DNA from: Candidatus Chloroploca asiatica
GTDB lineage: Bacteria; Chloroflexota; Chloroflexia; Chloroflexales; Chloroflexaceae
Reading direction: 5' to 3'
Assembly: GCF_002532075.1 (NCBI RefSeq)
Contig: NZ_LYXE01000157.1
Coordinates: forward strand, 102,126 to 166,125
Length of the DNA: 64,000 nt
Position numbers and translations under genes: made by a program. Shown here piece after piece: positions 36,223 to 44,846 of the stretch (within the stretch, counting starts at the first letter, position 1; the number at the start of each line of letters is the position of its first letter). The notes under the pieces are model-generated. The model searched no databases. It saw nothing but the letters and a program-made list of their open reading frames with translations, and had not been told where the DNA came from.

Positions 36223-36878
36223 GGGTTCAGTTCAACAACCTGGGCATTCAGCCAATAGACAACCCGCTCGGCAATATTGGTTGAGCGATCGCCAATACGC
36301 TCCAGTTTATGTGCGATCAACAAGAAATCGGCCGCCCGGGCGGGATTGGGATGGCTTGCCAGACCGTGGGCCAGGGTATGCTTCACCTGCCGATAGAGCA
36401 GATCGACTTCGGCCTCTTCAGCAGCCAGCACCTGGGCCGCCGCGAAATCGCCGTTACTGATGACATCAAGCGCACGCCCAAAAACACCCTGTACCATCGT
36501 GGCAAGTTGCATCAGATCGGCTGGTGGCTCAAGTGGCTCGGCTTCCTCGCCCCCAAGCACCATGCGGGCAATGCCTTTGGCATAATCGCCAATCCGCTCG
36601 AGTTCACTCCCAATGGCAATAATGCTCAGGATGCTCCGCAGATCGCGCGCGACGGGCTGTTGCAAGGCAACCAGGGCGATGGCATGATCCTCCAGCGCAC
36701 GTTGGGCCGTATTGATCAGGCGATCATCTTGTTGAACTTCTTGTGCCAGTTCACGATCCTGATTTGTCAGCGCCGTCAACGCACGTTCAATGGCGATATT
36801 CGTCTGGGTACCAAGATCTTGCACCTGATGCCGCAACGAAGCAAGTTCGGCATCAAAATGATCACGTACGCGCATCAT
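36219..36878 (-). CDS. phoU: Phosphate signalling regulator PhoU
   Basis: 219 residues, all helical, with two repeats of the PhoU motif: DDRLINTAQRALEDHAIALV followed by a SIIAIGSELERIGDYAKGIARM, then EAEVDLLYRQVKHTLA and FLLIAHKLERIGDRSTNIAERVVY. It dampens the PhoR/Pst signalling system. It is the upstream member of phoU-mobA and is not next to pst or phoR here. AGGAGG lies just upstream of the start; the second Met (36875) is equally possible. Confidence 0.95.
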   Translation of the reverse strand: MMRVRDHFDAELASLRHQVQDLGTQTNIAIERALTALTNQDRELAQEVQQDDRLINTAQRALEDHAIALVALQQPVARDLRSILSIIAIGSELERIGDYAKGIARMVLGGEEAEPLEPPADLMQLATMVQGVFGRALDVISNGDFAAAQVLAAEEAEVDLLYRQVKHTLAHGLASHPNPARAADFLLIAHKLERIGDRSTNIAERVVYWLNAQVVELNP

Positions 36879-36983
36879 ACACCTCCTCGTGTAACTGCTC
36901 AGCTCTCTTCTTTGCTCAGTGTACCCGATCAGACCGTTTCAGTGCAACGAGAGATTCGGTCACAAAAGAGAGAGGTCTGATTA

Positions 36984-37028
36984 CCGGCTGAGGATTTGCG
37001 GGCCATAGGTGCGCAAATCCTCAGCCGG
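36984..37028. terminator. Hairpin downstream of the UbiA-like gene
   Basis: 17-bp perfect arms (CCGGCTGAGGATTTGCG and complement) with an 11-nt loop. It lies 23 bp after the minus-strand stop at 37051. Confidence 0.65.
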
Positions 37029-37050
37029 AGGCCGAATGTTGTCGCAGGAT

Positions 37051-38070
37051 TTAGCGTCGCCCAAGGCGCTGCAGCGCTTGCCATGTCATCCCGTTGGCAA
37101 GCAGCGGCACAATATGGATAGTGAGCAAGAGTCCCCGACTTGTCGGGGCCATGCCGGGACTCACGAGGGCAATGGGCATCGAGAGCAACAGGATCAGATG
37201 GAGCATGCCAAGATCGGCGGGTCTGAGTTTGCCGCGCAGCCCTTGTCCAAGCAGTGCAACGGTGAGCAGCGCAGTAAGCCTCACCGTACCAAGAGCCACG
37301 CGTTGCACTGCTGGTGTCAGCGCCATCTGGTTGGTAGAGGCACCCCAGAGAGGCAGGAGGAGTAGGCATGTTTGCAGGCTCAGGGCATATATTTTCATGA
37401 ACAAAGGAACTTCCAGATTGCCATGGGCATCTATGGTTGCCCCAAACATGATCGCCGTAGTCTGCGCCCCACGGGCGCGGTCATTGGCGAGATCGCGCAG
37501 CGCACCGTGGACGCCATTGACCAGCATGATCACGAGGCTCTCGTAGAGGGCAAGCAGGGCCGTGAGACGCGTAGGCTTGCCACGTTGGAGCGCCCCGGCC
37601 GCAAGCAGGGCCATCCAACCGAGGGCCTGGATAAGATCGGTGAGGATCGGCCAGCGCACCCGCTTCCCCCAGTGATTATAGGCTCCTAGTGCCAGCACAG
37701 CCAGCCCAAGGGCCAGCCGAGCAGGTCGCAGCGGTGTGGTTGATGCCATACCCGTGCTTTGCAATGCGAACGCTGCGGGCACCGCAAGGGTAGCGACGGC
37801 CCCGGCCTGGAGTGGTGAAATCCGCCCCTGGATCAACGGATAGTCGGCACGAAGCGGCTGCGTACGATCAAGCTCGTGATCACATAGATCGTTATGAACA
37901 TATGCAAAAACATGAAAAGCCGCACCCATACCTATCAGCTTTATCACTACACCAGGTGACAACCGCGGCTCAACACTGACTGCCCCGAGCACCGGCAGCA
38001 CCATCGTTGCGCCGCTCGCCGAAAAACGCACAAAACGGTAGAGATCATCCAGCCAAGCCTTGAAATTCAT
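37051..38070 (-). CDS. UbiA-family prenyltransferase-like membrane protein
   Basis: 339 residues from the ATG at 38070, which has GAAGG 5 nt upstream; a 6-residue extension is possible. Eight to nine helices. The two diphosphate-binding acidic motifs are recognisable: NDLCDHELDR near 60-70 of the frame and ALRDLANDRARG in the second half. The family transfers prenyl chains to aromatic rings or makes related C-C bonds. It is a more divergent member than the two at 61929 and 62825, and its substrate is unknown. It is divergent from ssb. Confidence 0.82.
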   Translation of the reverse strand: MNFKAWLDDLYRFVRFSASGATMVLPVLGAVSVEPRLSPGVVIKLIGMGAAFHVFAYVHNDLCDHELDRTQPLRADYPLIQGRISPLQAGAVATLAVPAAFALQSTGMASTTPLRPARLALGLAVLALGAYNHWGKRVRWPILTDLIQALGWMALLAAGALQRGKPTRLTALLALYESLVIMLVNGVHGALRDLANDRARGAQTTAIMFGATIDAHGNLEVPLFMKIYALSLQTCLLLLPLWGASTNQMALTPAVQRVALGTVRLTALLTVALLGQGLRGKLRPADLGMLHLILLLSMPIALVSPGMAPTSRGLLLTIHIVPLLANGMTWQALQRLGRR

Positions 38071-38081
38071 CACACCTTCTC

Positions 38082-38110
38082 TTGACAAACCAGGATAATC
38101 GTGGTAAAAT
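38082..38110 (+). promoter_or_regulatory. ssb promoter
   Basis: TTGACA at 38082-38087 and TAAAAT at 38105-38110 with a 17-bp spacer, in the divergent gap just upstream of the UbiA-like gene. It drives ssb with a leader of about 70 nt. Confidence 0.75.
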
Positions 38111-38187
38111 CAGCACATAAGTTCAGTTCTGCTCGGTATTCGTTACGGCGGACAAGGCAAACACAAGACAACGAGGAGGAAGCCATC

Positions 38188-38721
38188 ATGGCAAAGGATC
38201 TGAACAAAGTACAGTTTACGGGACATCTTGGCGCAGACCCTGAGATGCGCTACACTGCTCAGGGGAGTGCCGTCACCAACTTTCGGGTGGCGAGCAACCG
38301 CACCTGGAAAGACCGTGACGGTGGTGCGCACGAAGACACCGAATGGTTCCGTGTGGTTGCGTGGGACAAACTGGGCGAGATCTGCAACCAGTACCTGACC
38401 AAAGGCTCGCGGGTCTACATCGAGGGCCGCTTGCAAACGCGCAAGTGGGTTGATCGTGACAATCAAGACCGCTACATCACCGAGGTGATTGCCCAGGATA
38501 TGATTATGCTCTCGACGCGTGGTGAACGCGGCATGCCTGCAGGTGACGAGCATTTTGGTGATGCCGAGCAGTTCGAGGAAGCGCCACCGCCACCTGCGGA
38601 AGCGCCGCCACGGCGAACTCCGGCGGCGGCGCCATCGAATGGCAGTCGGGCAACGGCTAGCCGCAGCATTGCGCGGAACCAGCCCCAGCCAATCGAAAAT
38701 GACGAGGATATTCCCTTCTAA
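38188..38721 (+). CDS. ssb: Single-stranded DNA-binding protein
   Basis: 177 residues from the ATG at 38188 with GAGGAGGA about 7 nt upstream; the upstream frame is unlike SSB. The OB fold (about 3-110) includes VQFTGHLGADPEMRYTAQG, FRVVAWDKLGEI and YIEGRLQTRKW. The linker is Pro/Ala-rich and the last residues DEDIPF form the conserved acidic tip that binds partner repair and replication proteins. Standard replication role. Confidence 0.97.
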   Translation: MAKDLNKVQFTGHLGADPEMRYTAQGSAVTNFRVASNRTWKDRDGGAHEDTEWFRVVAWDKLGEICNQYLTKGSRVYIEGRLQTRKWVDRDNQDRYITEVIAQDMIMLSTRGERGMPAGDEHFGDAEQFEEAPPPPAEAPPRRTPAAAPSNGSRATASRSIARNQPQPIENDEDIPF

Positions 38722-38733
38722 GGTTACGTTATT

Positions 38734-38786
38734 CCTGCGAGGGCTCCCACACGTCAGCTACGCTGACGTGTGGGAGCCCTCGCAGG
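38734..38786. terminator. Bidirectional terminator
   Basis: Perfect 25-bp arms with a TAC loop, apex GTCAGC-TAC-GCTGAC. Located between ssb (stop 38721) and the convergent ilvE (stop 38808). Confidence 0.75.
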
Positions 38787-38807
38787 GCCTCAGGTTGGCC
38801 TGGAGGT

Positions 38808-39728
38808 TTAGGCGTAGATCGGGGTACACCAGCGGCGATAGGCAGTAAGCCGTGCGCGCACGAGATCGGCATAGAGCCGTACCAGCAAGCCAGAGATCGG
38901 GCCAACGTTGCCGTCACCAACGGTACGGTGGTCAATTTCGGCGATTGGTTTCAGTTCAGCCCCGGTACCACAGAAGAAGGCCTCATCGGCAACGTAGAGT
39001 TCGGTGCGGTCAATGGCACGCTCAATAACCGGCACACCGAGGTGCTCGCGGGCCAGTTCGACCACGACCTGGCGGGTGATGCCTTCGAGCACGTCGCTAT
39101 ACAGTGGAGGGGTGATCAGTTTGCCATCACGCACGATAAAGAGATTGGCCGCACTTGCTTCGGAAACCTGGCCATCACTACCCAAAACGATGGCCTCATC
39201 GTACCCATTCAAAAGCGCCTCGGTCTTGGCCAGGGCCGAGTTGATGTAGGCCCCGCACGCTTTGGCGCGTGAAGGGATGATATTGTCGTCAATGCGTCGC
39301 CACGACGAGACACAGGCACGTACCGAGTCGCCGGCCATATACTGGCCAAAGCCAAGGGCAAACATCGTAAAGGCGTCAGTCAACCCGTTCATCTGCACCG
39401 CAATCGCCGGATCGCTCTTGTAGACGAGCGGGCGGATGTAGACATCCTCGCGAAAGCCCTCGCGCCGCAGCAGTTCCACGGCAATGTCACACAACTCGTC
39501 AACACTATAGGCCAACTTCATATAGAGAATGCGGCTCGAACGATGCAGTCGTTCCATATGGGCACGCAACTGAAAGACATACAACTGCTCTTGCTCGGGA
39601 ACCCAGTACCCACGAATCCCCTCAAAACATCCCGTCCCGTAGTTGAACGTATTGGTCATCACACTAATCTGAGCCTCTTCAATCGGAACAATGGCACCAT
39701 TGAAAAACGCGAAGCGGTTGGCTGGCAT
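38808..39728 (-). CDS. ilvE: Branched-chain amino acid aminotransferase
   Basis: 306 residues, fold-type IV PLP enzyme. Segments GCFEGIRGYWV, RPLVYKSD and SRAKACGAYINSALAKTEA match BCAT; the PLP lysine is in RAKACG. DEAIVLGSDGQVSEASAANLF and the GITRQVVVELAREHLG end are conserved. It interconverts Leu/Ile/Val and their keto acids. AGGAG lies 6 nt before the ATG at 39728. Monocistronic; the THUMP-like gene is upstream with its own reading frame. Confidence 0.95.
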   Translation of the reverse strand: MPANRFAFFNGAIVPIEEAQISVMTNTFNYGTGCFEGIRGYWVPEQEQLYVFQLRAHMERLHRSSRILYMKLAYSVDELCDIAVELLRREGFREDVYIRPLVYKSDPAIAVQMNGLTDAFTMFALGFGQYMAGDSVRACVSSWRRIDDNIIPSRAKACGAYINSALAKTEALLNGYDEAIVLGSDGQVSEASAANLFIVRDGKLITPPLYSDVLEGITRQVVVELAREHLGVPVIERAIDRTELYVADEAFFCGTGAELKPIAEIDHRTVGDGNVGPISGLLVRLYADLVRARLTAYRRWCTPIYA

Positions 39729-39748
39729 GGTCTACTCCTACAACATTT

Positions 39749-40951
39749 TCAAACTTGAAGCGGATCGCATATGATCGCCGCCGGACGTCCGGCGACTCGG
39801 GTAAGCACAACAACAAGTGCCCGTTGGCCTGGGCCCCGCAATTGACGGGCTAACTGGTCGGTGTCAAGGGGTGAGCCGCGTTTTTTGACCGTCACTTCAC
39901 CGGCGTCGAGTGTACGCAGATGGGCACGCAAGGCTTTGAGTTGAAACGGAAGCCAGGCAAGAATACGCCAAGCACGGGCCAGCGGGGTTGGCATATGGAC
40001 AGGCGCGGTCAGATACGCAATCTGTGGGTCAAGTTGCGCGGCATCAAGTTCAACGGCAAGATCGGTCACCATCCCTGCACGAATGATCGCAGGATCGGGC
40101 TCATAGAGCCAGGTCGCAGGTGGCGTGAGACGATGGCCTGGAGGCGGCGAGGGGTGTTCGGTGCTGCGTGTTGCCACCTGATAGCCGCCCGTTGCATCGA
40201 GGTGATGCAGTACCGTTGCGCGGCGGCGGGTGGAGACCAGGGGGCCACACCAGAGCGTCGTCTCTTTCAATTCGCCATCAAGTGAAACCAGTTCAACTTC
40301 GGCGTCACCGGGCAAGGCTTCACGTGGAACCCCCGGGGCCAGCTTGATTGCCAGCGCTGGGGTGACGCTCTGCCAGCCGAGCACATGGTTCAGGGGTGGC
40401 TCGTAGGCATCGACATCTTTGAGGCGCCGGTCACCGCGGCGACGTCCGGGGTCGCAAAAGAGCGCCTCGGCGTCCGGGGGCGGGCTTGCAAGCAGATCCC
40501 CGACCCGCGCCGAAACCTGTGCGCCGAAACCAAGCGCCTCGGCATTCGCCTGGCACATCGCGACGCGCAGAGGATCGCGGTCAACGGCCGTAACCATCGT
40601 CCCGACCGTTGCCAGAGCCAGCGCATCACCCCCGATGCCACAGCAGAGATCCGCGACCTGGCGATACCTGCCCAAGCGGGTTGCACGATGAGCCGCGACA
40701 GAGGCAGCACTCGCCTGTTCAAGGGCCTCACGGGTAAAATAGAGCCGTTCAGCCTGCGAGAACTTGGCACGCGCACGTTGGCGCAACTGCACCGTCTCGA
40801 CTGCTGCACGAGCCTGCTCAGGGGTGCAGAGGCGTCGCAGCCGCTCAAGCTCGGGCAACACGGTCGCCTCACCGGTCAGGCGTGGTGTCAATTCAGCCAA
40901 CACGGCCTGACCTGTGCTGGTCAGCAGCCAGGAAAACGTCACAAGATCCAC
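39749..40951 (-). CDS. Class I SAM methyltransferase with THUMP-like C-terminal domain
   Basis: 400 residues. An N-terminal helical region leads to a Rossmann SAM-binding fold with VADLCCGIGGDALALA (motif I) and FCDPGRRRGDRR (motif IV). The last 100 residues (AWLPFQLKALRAHLRTLDAG onward, then KKRGSPLD) resemble the THUMP-like region of this Actinobacteria/Chloroflexi methyltransferase family. The target is likely nucleic acid but unknown. The start is a GTG 2 nt after the oppF stop, so it is probably translationally coupled to oppF. Confidence 0.85.
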   Translation of the reverse strand: MDLVTFSWLLTSTGQAVLAELTPRLTGEATVLPELERLRRLCTPEQARAAVETVQLRQRARAKFSQAERLYFTREALEQASAASVAAHRATRLGRYRQVADLCCGIGGDALALATVGTMVTAVDRDPLRVAMCQANAEALGFGAQVSARVGDLLASPPPDAEALFCDPGRRRGDRRLKDVDAYEPPLNHVLGWQSVTPALAIKLAPGVPREALPGDAEVELVSLDGELKETTLWCGPLVSTRRRATVLHHLDATGGYQVATRSTEHPSPPPGHRLTPPATWLYEPDPAIIRAGMVTDLAVELDAAQLDPQIAYLTAPVHMPTPLARAWRILAWLPFQLKALRAHLRTLDAGEVTVKKRGSPLDTDQLARQLRGPGQRALVVVLTRVAGRPAAIICDPLQV

Positions 40952-40953
40952 AA

Positions 40954-42057
40954 CTAATCTGCCGCACCCTTCACCTTCATAATATCGGCGTGAATGCGAG
41001 CGGCCAGTTCTTCGGCCTGCTGACGTGCCACAGCCGGCATCAATTCACCCGACTCACGCGCCCGCCAGCAAGCAGCAAAATGACCATCACCATAATCAAC
41101 AAAAGGAGGTTCTTCCTCTTGGCACTTCTGGATCGCAATCGGGCAACGGGTATGGAAGTGGCACCCGGGCGGTGGATTAAGGGGGCTCGGCACATCGCCT
41201 TGCAGAATAATGCGGCGGCGCTGTTGTTCCACCCTTGGGTCAGGAATTGGTACTGCCGAGAGCAGCGCCTGGGAATAGGGATGCAACGGCATACTATAGA
41301 GTTTCGAGCCTTCGGCGAGTTCCACCATCTTGCCGAGGTACATCACAGCCACGCGATCCGAAATATGCTTAACCACACTCAGATCGTGGGCAATGAAGAG
41401 ATAGGTCAGCCCGAGCTTATCCTGCAACTCTTCAAGCAGATTAACCACCTGGGCCTGGATCGAGACATCGAGCGCCGAGACTGGCTCATCGCAGACCACA
41501 AACTCAGGTTCGACAGCCAGAGCGCGGGCAATGCCGATCCGTTGACGCTGACCGCCCGAGAACTCGTGGGGATACCGACTGGCGAAGGCCGGATTGAGCC
41601 CGACCAGACCAAGTAACTCTTCGATCCGTTCGCGGACGGCATGCCCCTCACGCAACTTGTGGACACGGATCGGCTCACCAATAATATCGCCCACCGTCAT
41701 ACGCGGATTGAGGGAGGCATACGGATCTTGAAAGATCATCTGCACCTTACGGCGCATCTTGCGCAGGGCATCACCGCGTATCGCCGTCAGGTCAGTACCC
41801 TGAAAGCGCACCTCGCCCTCGGTAGGCCGATAGAGTTGCAGAATAGCGCGCCCGGTCGTACTTTTGCCACAACCTGACTCACCCACAAGCCCGAGCGTCT
41901 CACCACGCTTGATCGTAAAACTCAGGCCATCAACTGCCTTGACCGTACCAACGCGACGCTGAAAGATGATCCCACGCGTCACGGGGAAATGCATCTTCAG
42001 ATCCTTCACCTCAATCAGATTTTCGCCACTGGTGCTATCATAGGCAGAAACTGTCAT
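40954..42057 (-). CDS. oppF: Oligopeptide/dipeptide ABC transporter ATPase (OppF/DppF type)
   Basis: 367 residues. Walker [10 protein letters not shown], signature [11 protein letters not shown], Walker [13 protein letters not shown] and the switch His (IAHDLSVV) are all present. It has the OppF C-terminal Cys-rich segment ([11 protein letters not shown]) that can hold an iron-sulfur cluster. It works with OppD at 42124. No permease or binding protein is adjacent, so this pair serves a transporter elsewhere, separate from the complete system at 48.7-55 kb. AAGGA precedes the ATG. Confidence 0.93.
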   Translation of the reverse strand: MTVSAYDSTSGENLIEVKDLKMHFPVTRGIIFQRRVGTVKAVDGLSFTIKRGETLGLVGESGCGKSTTGRAILQLYRPTEGEVRFQGTDLTAIRGDALRKMRRKVQMIFQDPYASLNPRMTVGDIIGEPIRVHKLREGHAVRERIEELLGLVGLNPAFASRYPHEFSGGQRQRIGIARALAVEPEFVVCDEPVSALDVSIQAQVVNLLEELQDKLGLTYLFIAHDLSVVKHISDRVAVMYLGKMVELAEGSKLYSMPLHPYSQALLSAVPIPDPRVEQQRRRIILQGDVPSPLNPPPGCHFHTRCPIAIQKCQEEEPPFVDYGDGHFAACWRARESGELMPAVARQQAEELAARIHADIMKVKGAAD

Positions 42058-42123
42058 GCGCGGTCTTCCTTCACTCTAGAGCAACCGTCAGTGATCGCTT
42101 GCAAACCTTCGTTCACAGACTTC

Positions 42124-43140
42124 TCACGCAGCCTGATCCTCAAGTTTGAGTTCAGGAATTGGTGTTTCCATCGAAATATCAAAGAGACATGCCGCACGAT
42201 GATCGGGGGCAACATTGCGCAGCGGGGGTGTCTGAGTCAGGCATCGTTCCTGGACATAGTCACAGCGAGGGCTAAAAGGACAGATCTGGGGCAAGTCGAT
42301 CAGATTGGGCGGCAACCCGCGAATTGGATTCAGCTTGTGGCCGCGTTCTTCGTCGAGTCGTGGAATCGAGCGGAGTAGACCAATCGTATAGGGCATCCGC
42401 GGGTTCGCAAAAATCTCTCTTGTGCTGCCCTCTTCCACCACCTTGCCCGCATACATCACCGTCACACGGTCAGTCATCCCGGCAACTACCCCAAGGTCGT
42501 GGGTGATCATCAACACAGCCGTCTGGAGTTCTTCCCGCAGGCGATTGATCAATTCAAGAATCTGGGCCTGGATGGTCACATCGAGGGCCGTCGTTGGTTC
42601 ATCGGCGATCAGCAACTCGGGATTGCACGAGAGGGCCATCGCGATCATCACGCGCTGACGCATTCCACCTGAAAACTGATGGGGATAATTATCGAGGCGT
42701 TTGGAGGCACTGGGGATGCCGACCATATGCAACAACTCGCCAGCCCGATTATACGCCTCTTTGCGCGAGAGTCTCATATGCAATTCGAGCGACTCGGTAA
42801 TCTGCCGCCCGATGGTCAGCACCGGATTAAGTGACGTCATCGGGTCTTGAAAGATCATTGCGATCCGATTACCTCGGATATGGCGCATCTCCTCATCGCT
42901 CAACGCCAGCAGATCCTCGCCATCAAAAAGAATCTGGCCCCCAGCAATCTTGCCTGGAGGCGAAGGAATAAGGCGCATAATCGAAAGCGAAGTGACACTC
43001 TTGCCACATCCCGACTCGCCCACGATACCGAGGGTTTCGCCACGATTGACATGAAACGAGACACCATCAACCGCTTTGACCACCCCATCCTGAGTATGGA
43101 AATGGGTTTCTAGGTTCCGAACTTCAAGCAATGGGGCCAT
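42124..43140 (-). CDS. oppD: Oligopeptide/dipeptide ABC transporter ATPase (OppD/DppD type)
   Basis: 338 residues from the ATG at 43140, with GAGGAT 5-6 nt upstream; the 52-residue upstream extension is not family-like. Walker [10 protein letters not shown] at about 40-48, signature [15 protein letters not shown], Walker [14 protein letters not shown], switch [10 protein letters not shown]. The C-terminal [15 protein letters not shown] cluster region is typical of the OppD subfamily. First gene of oppD-oppF-THUMP-MTase; the tRNA and its promoter are divergent from it. Confidence 0.94.
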   Translation of the reverse strand: MAPLLEVRNLETHFHTQDGVVKAVDGVSFHVNRGETLGIVGESGCGKSVTSLSIMRLIPSPPGKIAGGQILFDGEDLLALSDEEMRHIRGNRIAMIFQDPMTSLNPVLTIGRQITESLELHMRLSRKEAYNRAGELLHMVGIPSASKRLDNYPHQFSGGMRQRVMIAMALSCNPELLIADEPTTALDVTIQAQILELINRLREELQTAVLMITHDLGVVAGMTDRVTVMYAGKVVEEGSTREIFANPRMPYTIGLLRSIPRLDEERGHKLNPIRGLPPNLIDLPQICPFSPRCDYVQERCLTQTPPLRNVAPDHRAACLFDISMETPIPELKLEDQAA

Positions 43141-43322
43141 CGCTATCCTCGCTTGGATATCCAGATGTAGCACATAAAGAGAGACGGTGGTATGGCATAC
43201 CACCGCCTGGCGATCATGCCAGGATCGAGAGAGAGCAACTTTGCTGGCGCATTCGTTTTGCCTAAATCTAGTGTTGATGGATCGTACCACGAGCACGGCA
43301 CACTGTCAAGAATTTACAACAG

Positions 43323-43351
43323 TTGCACAATCACCAGAGGCGTGGTATACT
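43323..43351 (+). promoter_or_regulatory. Promoter of the tRNA-Arg gene
   Basis: TTGCAC at 43323-43328 and TATACT at 43346-43351 with a 17-bp spacer, about 20 bp before the tRNA. Confidence 0.75.
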
Positions 43352-43371
43352 CTTGCTGGTTGAGCAAATAC

Positions 43372-43448
43372 GACCCCGTAGCTCAGTGGATTAGAGCGTT
43401 TCCCTGCGGAGGAAAAGGCCGTGCGTTCGAATCGCACCGGGGTCGCCA
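43372..43448 (+). tRNA. tRNA-Arg with anticodon GCG (CCA encoded)
   Basis: 77-nt cloverleaf with complete pairing: acceptor GACCCCG/CGGGGTC, D stem GCTC/GAGC, anticodon stem TTTCC/GGAAA around the loop CTGCGGA, T stem GTGCG/CGCAC with TTCGAAT loop, discriminator G and encoded CCA. The loop gives anticodon GCG, which reads CGC and CGU arginine codons. A20 in the D loop and C35 agree with arginine identity. Most bacteria have ACG (modified to inosine) for these codons, so the G34 form is noted in the findings. Confidence 0.93.
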
Positions 43449-43460
43449 GTTCAAGATAAA

Positions 43461-43490
43461 GCGTCCAGTTGCAAACTGGGCGCTTGTTTT
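43461..43490 (+). terminator. Rho-independent terminator of the tRNA
   Basis: GCGTCCAGTT/AACTGGGCGC stem with a GCA loop followed by TTGTTTT and more T, immediately after the tRNA. Confidence 0.85.
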
Positions 43491-43495
43491 TTGTT

Positions 43496-43518
43496 GGGGC
43501 ACGGCGGCGCCGTGCCCC
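43496..43518. repeat. REP-like hairpin (GGGCACGGC family)
   Basis: GGGGCACGGC-GGC-GCCGTGCCCC, a perfect 10-bp stem. The core GGCACGGC/GCCGTGCC recurs in the hairpin at 44570-44598, suggesting a dispersed repeat. Confidence 0.5.
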
Positions 43519-43542
43519 GATCGTGCGCCTGCGGAAGGCGCG

Positions 43543-44049
43543 TTATGATCCAAAGCAAGCCGTTACGGTGAAGCGTTCGCTGCCGCGACCCCCGGTGACG
43601 ATCAGCGGACCGCAGCGCAGCCAGGCGTGGGCCTCCATCGTGCTCGGTGTGGCGGGATCAGTTTTGTTCAGGGCGACGCCGAGGTAGAGGGTCGTGGGGA
43701 TCTGGCGGCGGGCGAGCCAGGATCGGGCCGCCAGCGCCTGCGGAAAGCAATTGCTTGTCCAGGGGGTCAAGCGATGCACACGAGCGATGGCTAGCCCCAC
43801 CCGGCGGGCCTGCGCAAGGTGTTCAGGCAGTGCCTCGGTGGGCATCTCGACGTGCAACGTGCCGAGTACGCGGGCGAGGCGGCGAAACGGAACGACGCGC
43901 AGGGCGAGGCGTGCGAGGCCCAGCAACACAAAGACCTCGACCAGCAACCAGCGGTCGGCCCACGAGAGCGCGGCCAGTTTGCGCAGTTTTGCCTGATGGC
44001 GACGAAACAACCCCTGTGCCAATGATGTCTCCAGACCAGTTCGATGCAC
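43543..44049 (-). CDS. Lasso-peptide B2-type (transglutaminase-fold) leader protease, orphan
   Basis: 168 residues. It matches the PF13471-type B2 domain of lasso-peptide biosynthesis: an N-terminal helical part (LSWADRWLLVEVFVLLGLAR, PFRRLARVLG), then TPWTSNCFPQALAARSWLARR with the candidate catalytic Cys at 101, LYLGV, and EAHAWLRCG with the candidate His at 141. B2 proteins cleave the leader of a lasso precursor. No asparagine-synthase-like cyclase, RRE (B1) gene or precursor is recognisable nearby, so it is an orphan. The start is a GTG at 44049 directly behind a TATAAT box (44062-44057), which suggests a leaderless transcript. The neighbouring DNA is decaying. Confidence 0.75.
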   Translation of the reverse strand: MHRTGLETSLAQGLFRRHQAKLRKLAALSWADRWLLVEVFVLLGLARLALRVVPFRRLARVLGTLHVEMPTEALPEHLAQARRVGLAIARVHRLTPWTSNCFPQALAARSWLARRQIPTTLYLGVALNKTDPATPSTMEAHAWLRCGPLIVTGGRGSERFTVTACFGS

Positions 44050-44112
44050 AGGGTTGATTATACTGCACTTTGCTATGCCGAGGGCATAGCGCCGCGTGAT
44101 CGCGGCGCTGGC

Positions 44113-44445
44113 TTATCGTACAACTAGCGGCAGGTAGACCATGCTGGTGTTGCTGGGGCGACCGCCGTTCTACTGGGCAGCCCAATCCGGATCTTTTGTA
44201 TTCAGGAACGTGATGAGATCGGCATCGGTTGCGCTCAGGAAGTTGTAAGAGATATCGAGCCTCGTCAGGGTTGTCAAGGTGGCAAATTCCGCCGGGATCT
44301 CACGCGTGAGCTGATTGATGCTCAAATCCAGCAGTTCCACGCTAGTCAACACCCCTGTTGCAGCCAAACCTGGCGTCTGCACTGGCACTGCGCTCAACTC
44401 TGGAGGAATGCCGCAGCTCAAGGCGAGACGCCCTCGCGCCCAGGC
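44113..44445 (-). pseudogene. Decayed leucine-rich-repeat secreted protein, interrupted by TAG
   Basis: The frame has two plain LRR units (LTSVELLDLSINQLTREIPAEF and LTTLTRLDISYNFLSATDADL), then TKDPDW. A TAG at 44172-44170 is followed in frame by 18 codons ending VYLPLVVR and TAA, a tail I recognise from Chloroflexi exported proteins. Upstream of about 44445 the frame is Cys/Asn-rich repeat sequence with no signal peptide or further LRRs. So the 5' part is lost and a stop splits the 3' part. The longer frame reaching 44649 starts in repeats and is not counted. Confidence 0.65.
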
Positions 44446-44470
44446 TTGCGCGTTTCCCCTATTATCAGAC

Positions 44471-44525
44471 ACTGTTGCAGCGTTGTTACAGCGTTGTTGC
44501 GGCGTTGTTGCAGCGTTGTTGCAAC
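44471..44525. repeat. Five tandem 11-bp repeats
   Basis: Units of about GTTGTTGCAGC start at 44471, 44482, 44493, 44504 and 44515, with one to three changes. The period is not a multiple of three, so it cannot encode a repeated peptide; the Cys/Asn-rich translation is a by-product. Confidence 0.75.
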
Positions 44526-44569
44526 AACAGAGATTCTGACAGCATTGCGCCGACTCTGCGCACGCACCT

Positions 44570-44598
44570 GTCAGGGCACGGCGCTGCCGTGCCCTGAC
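44570..44598. repeat. REP-like hairpin
   Basis: Perfect 13-bp arms GTCAGGGCACGGC/GCCGTGCCCTGAC with a GCT loop, sharing its core with the hairpin at 43496-43518. Confidence 0.6.
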
Positions 44599-44686
44599 GG
44601 GCTTGTTCTGCGGCGCGGGGTGTGGGCGAAACACATTCCGCCAGCACATCGACCGAGAGCCTACCGCTTCATAGTGCAGAGAACCT

Positions 44687-44785
44687 CATCGTGGGGCCGA
44701 AGCACGCGCCACCCTAGGCGCATGGGGCAAACGCAGCGCATGGGGCGCGTGCTTCGGCCTTACGGCAGCGGGGCACGGGCAGCGG
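44687..44785. repeat. Direct repeat unit A1 (99 bp)
   Basis: 99-bp unit nearly identical to 44847-44945 (I see three differences). It contains a 16-bp inverted repeat, GGCCGAAGCACGCGCC and its complement, around an internal segment of about 33 nt, so the unit can form a long hairpin. The spacing between units is 160 bp start to start. Confidence 0.8.
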
Positions 44786-44846
44786 TACGGGCAGCACAGT
44801 ACGGGCAGCACAGTACGGGCAGCGGGGCGGGAAAGCGGTACGGCGG

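Noticed and set aside
44113..44172. Pyrrolysine at the TAG of the LRR frame
   Set aside because: The gene also lacks its N-terminal part, so simple decay explains the TAG better, and no Pyl context is visible.
43449..44649. A lasso precursor peptide for the B2 protein
   Set aside because: No short frame with a leader, a core Gly/Ala/Ser start and an Asp/Glu ring residue was convincing on either strand.
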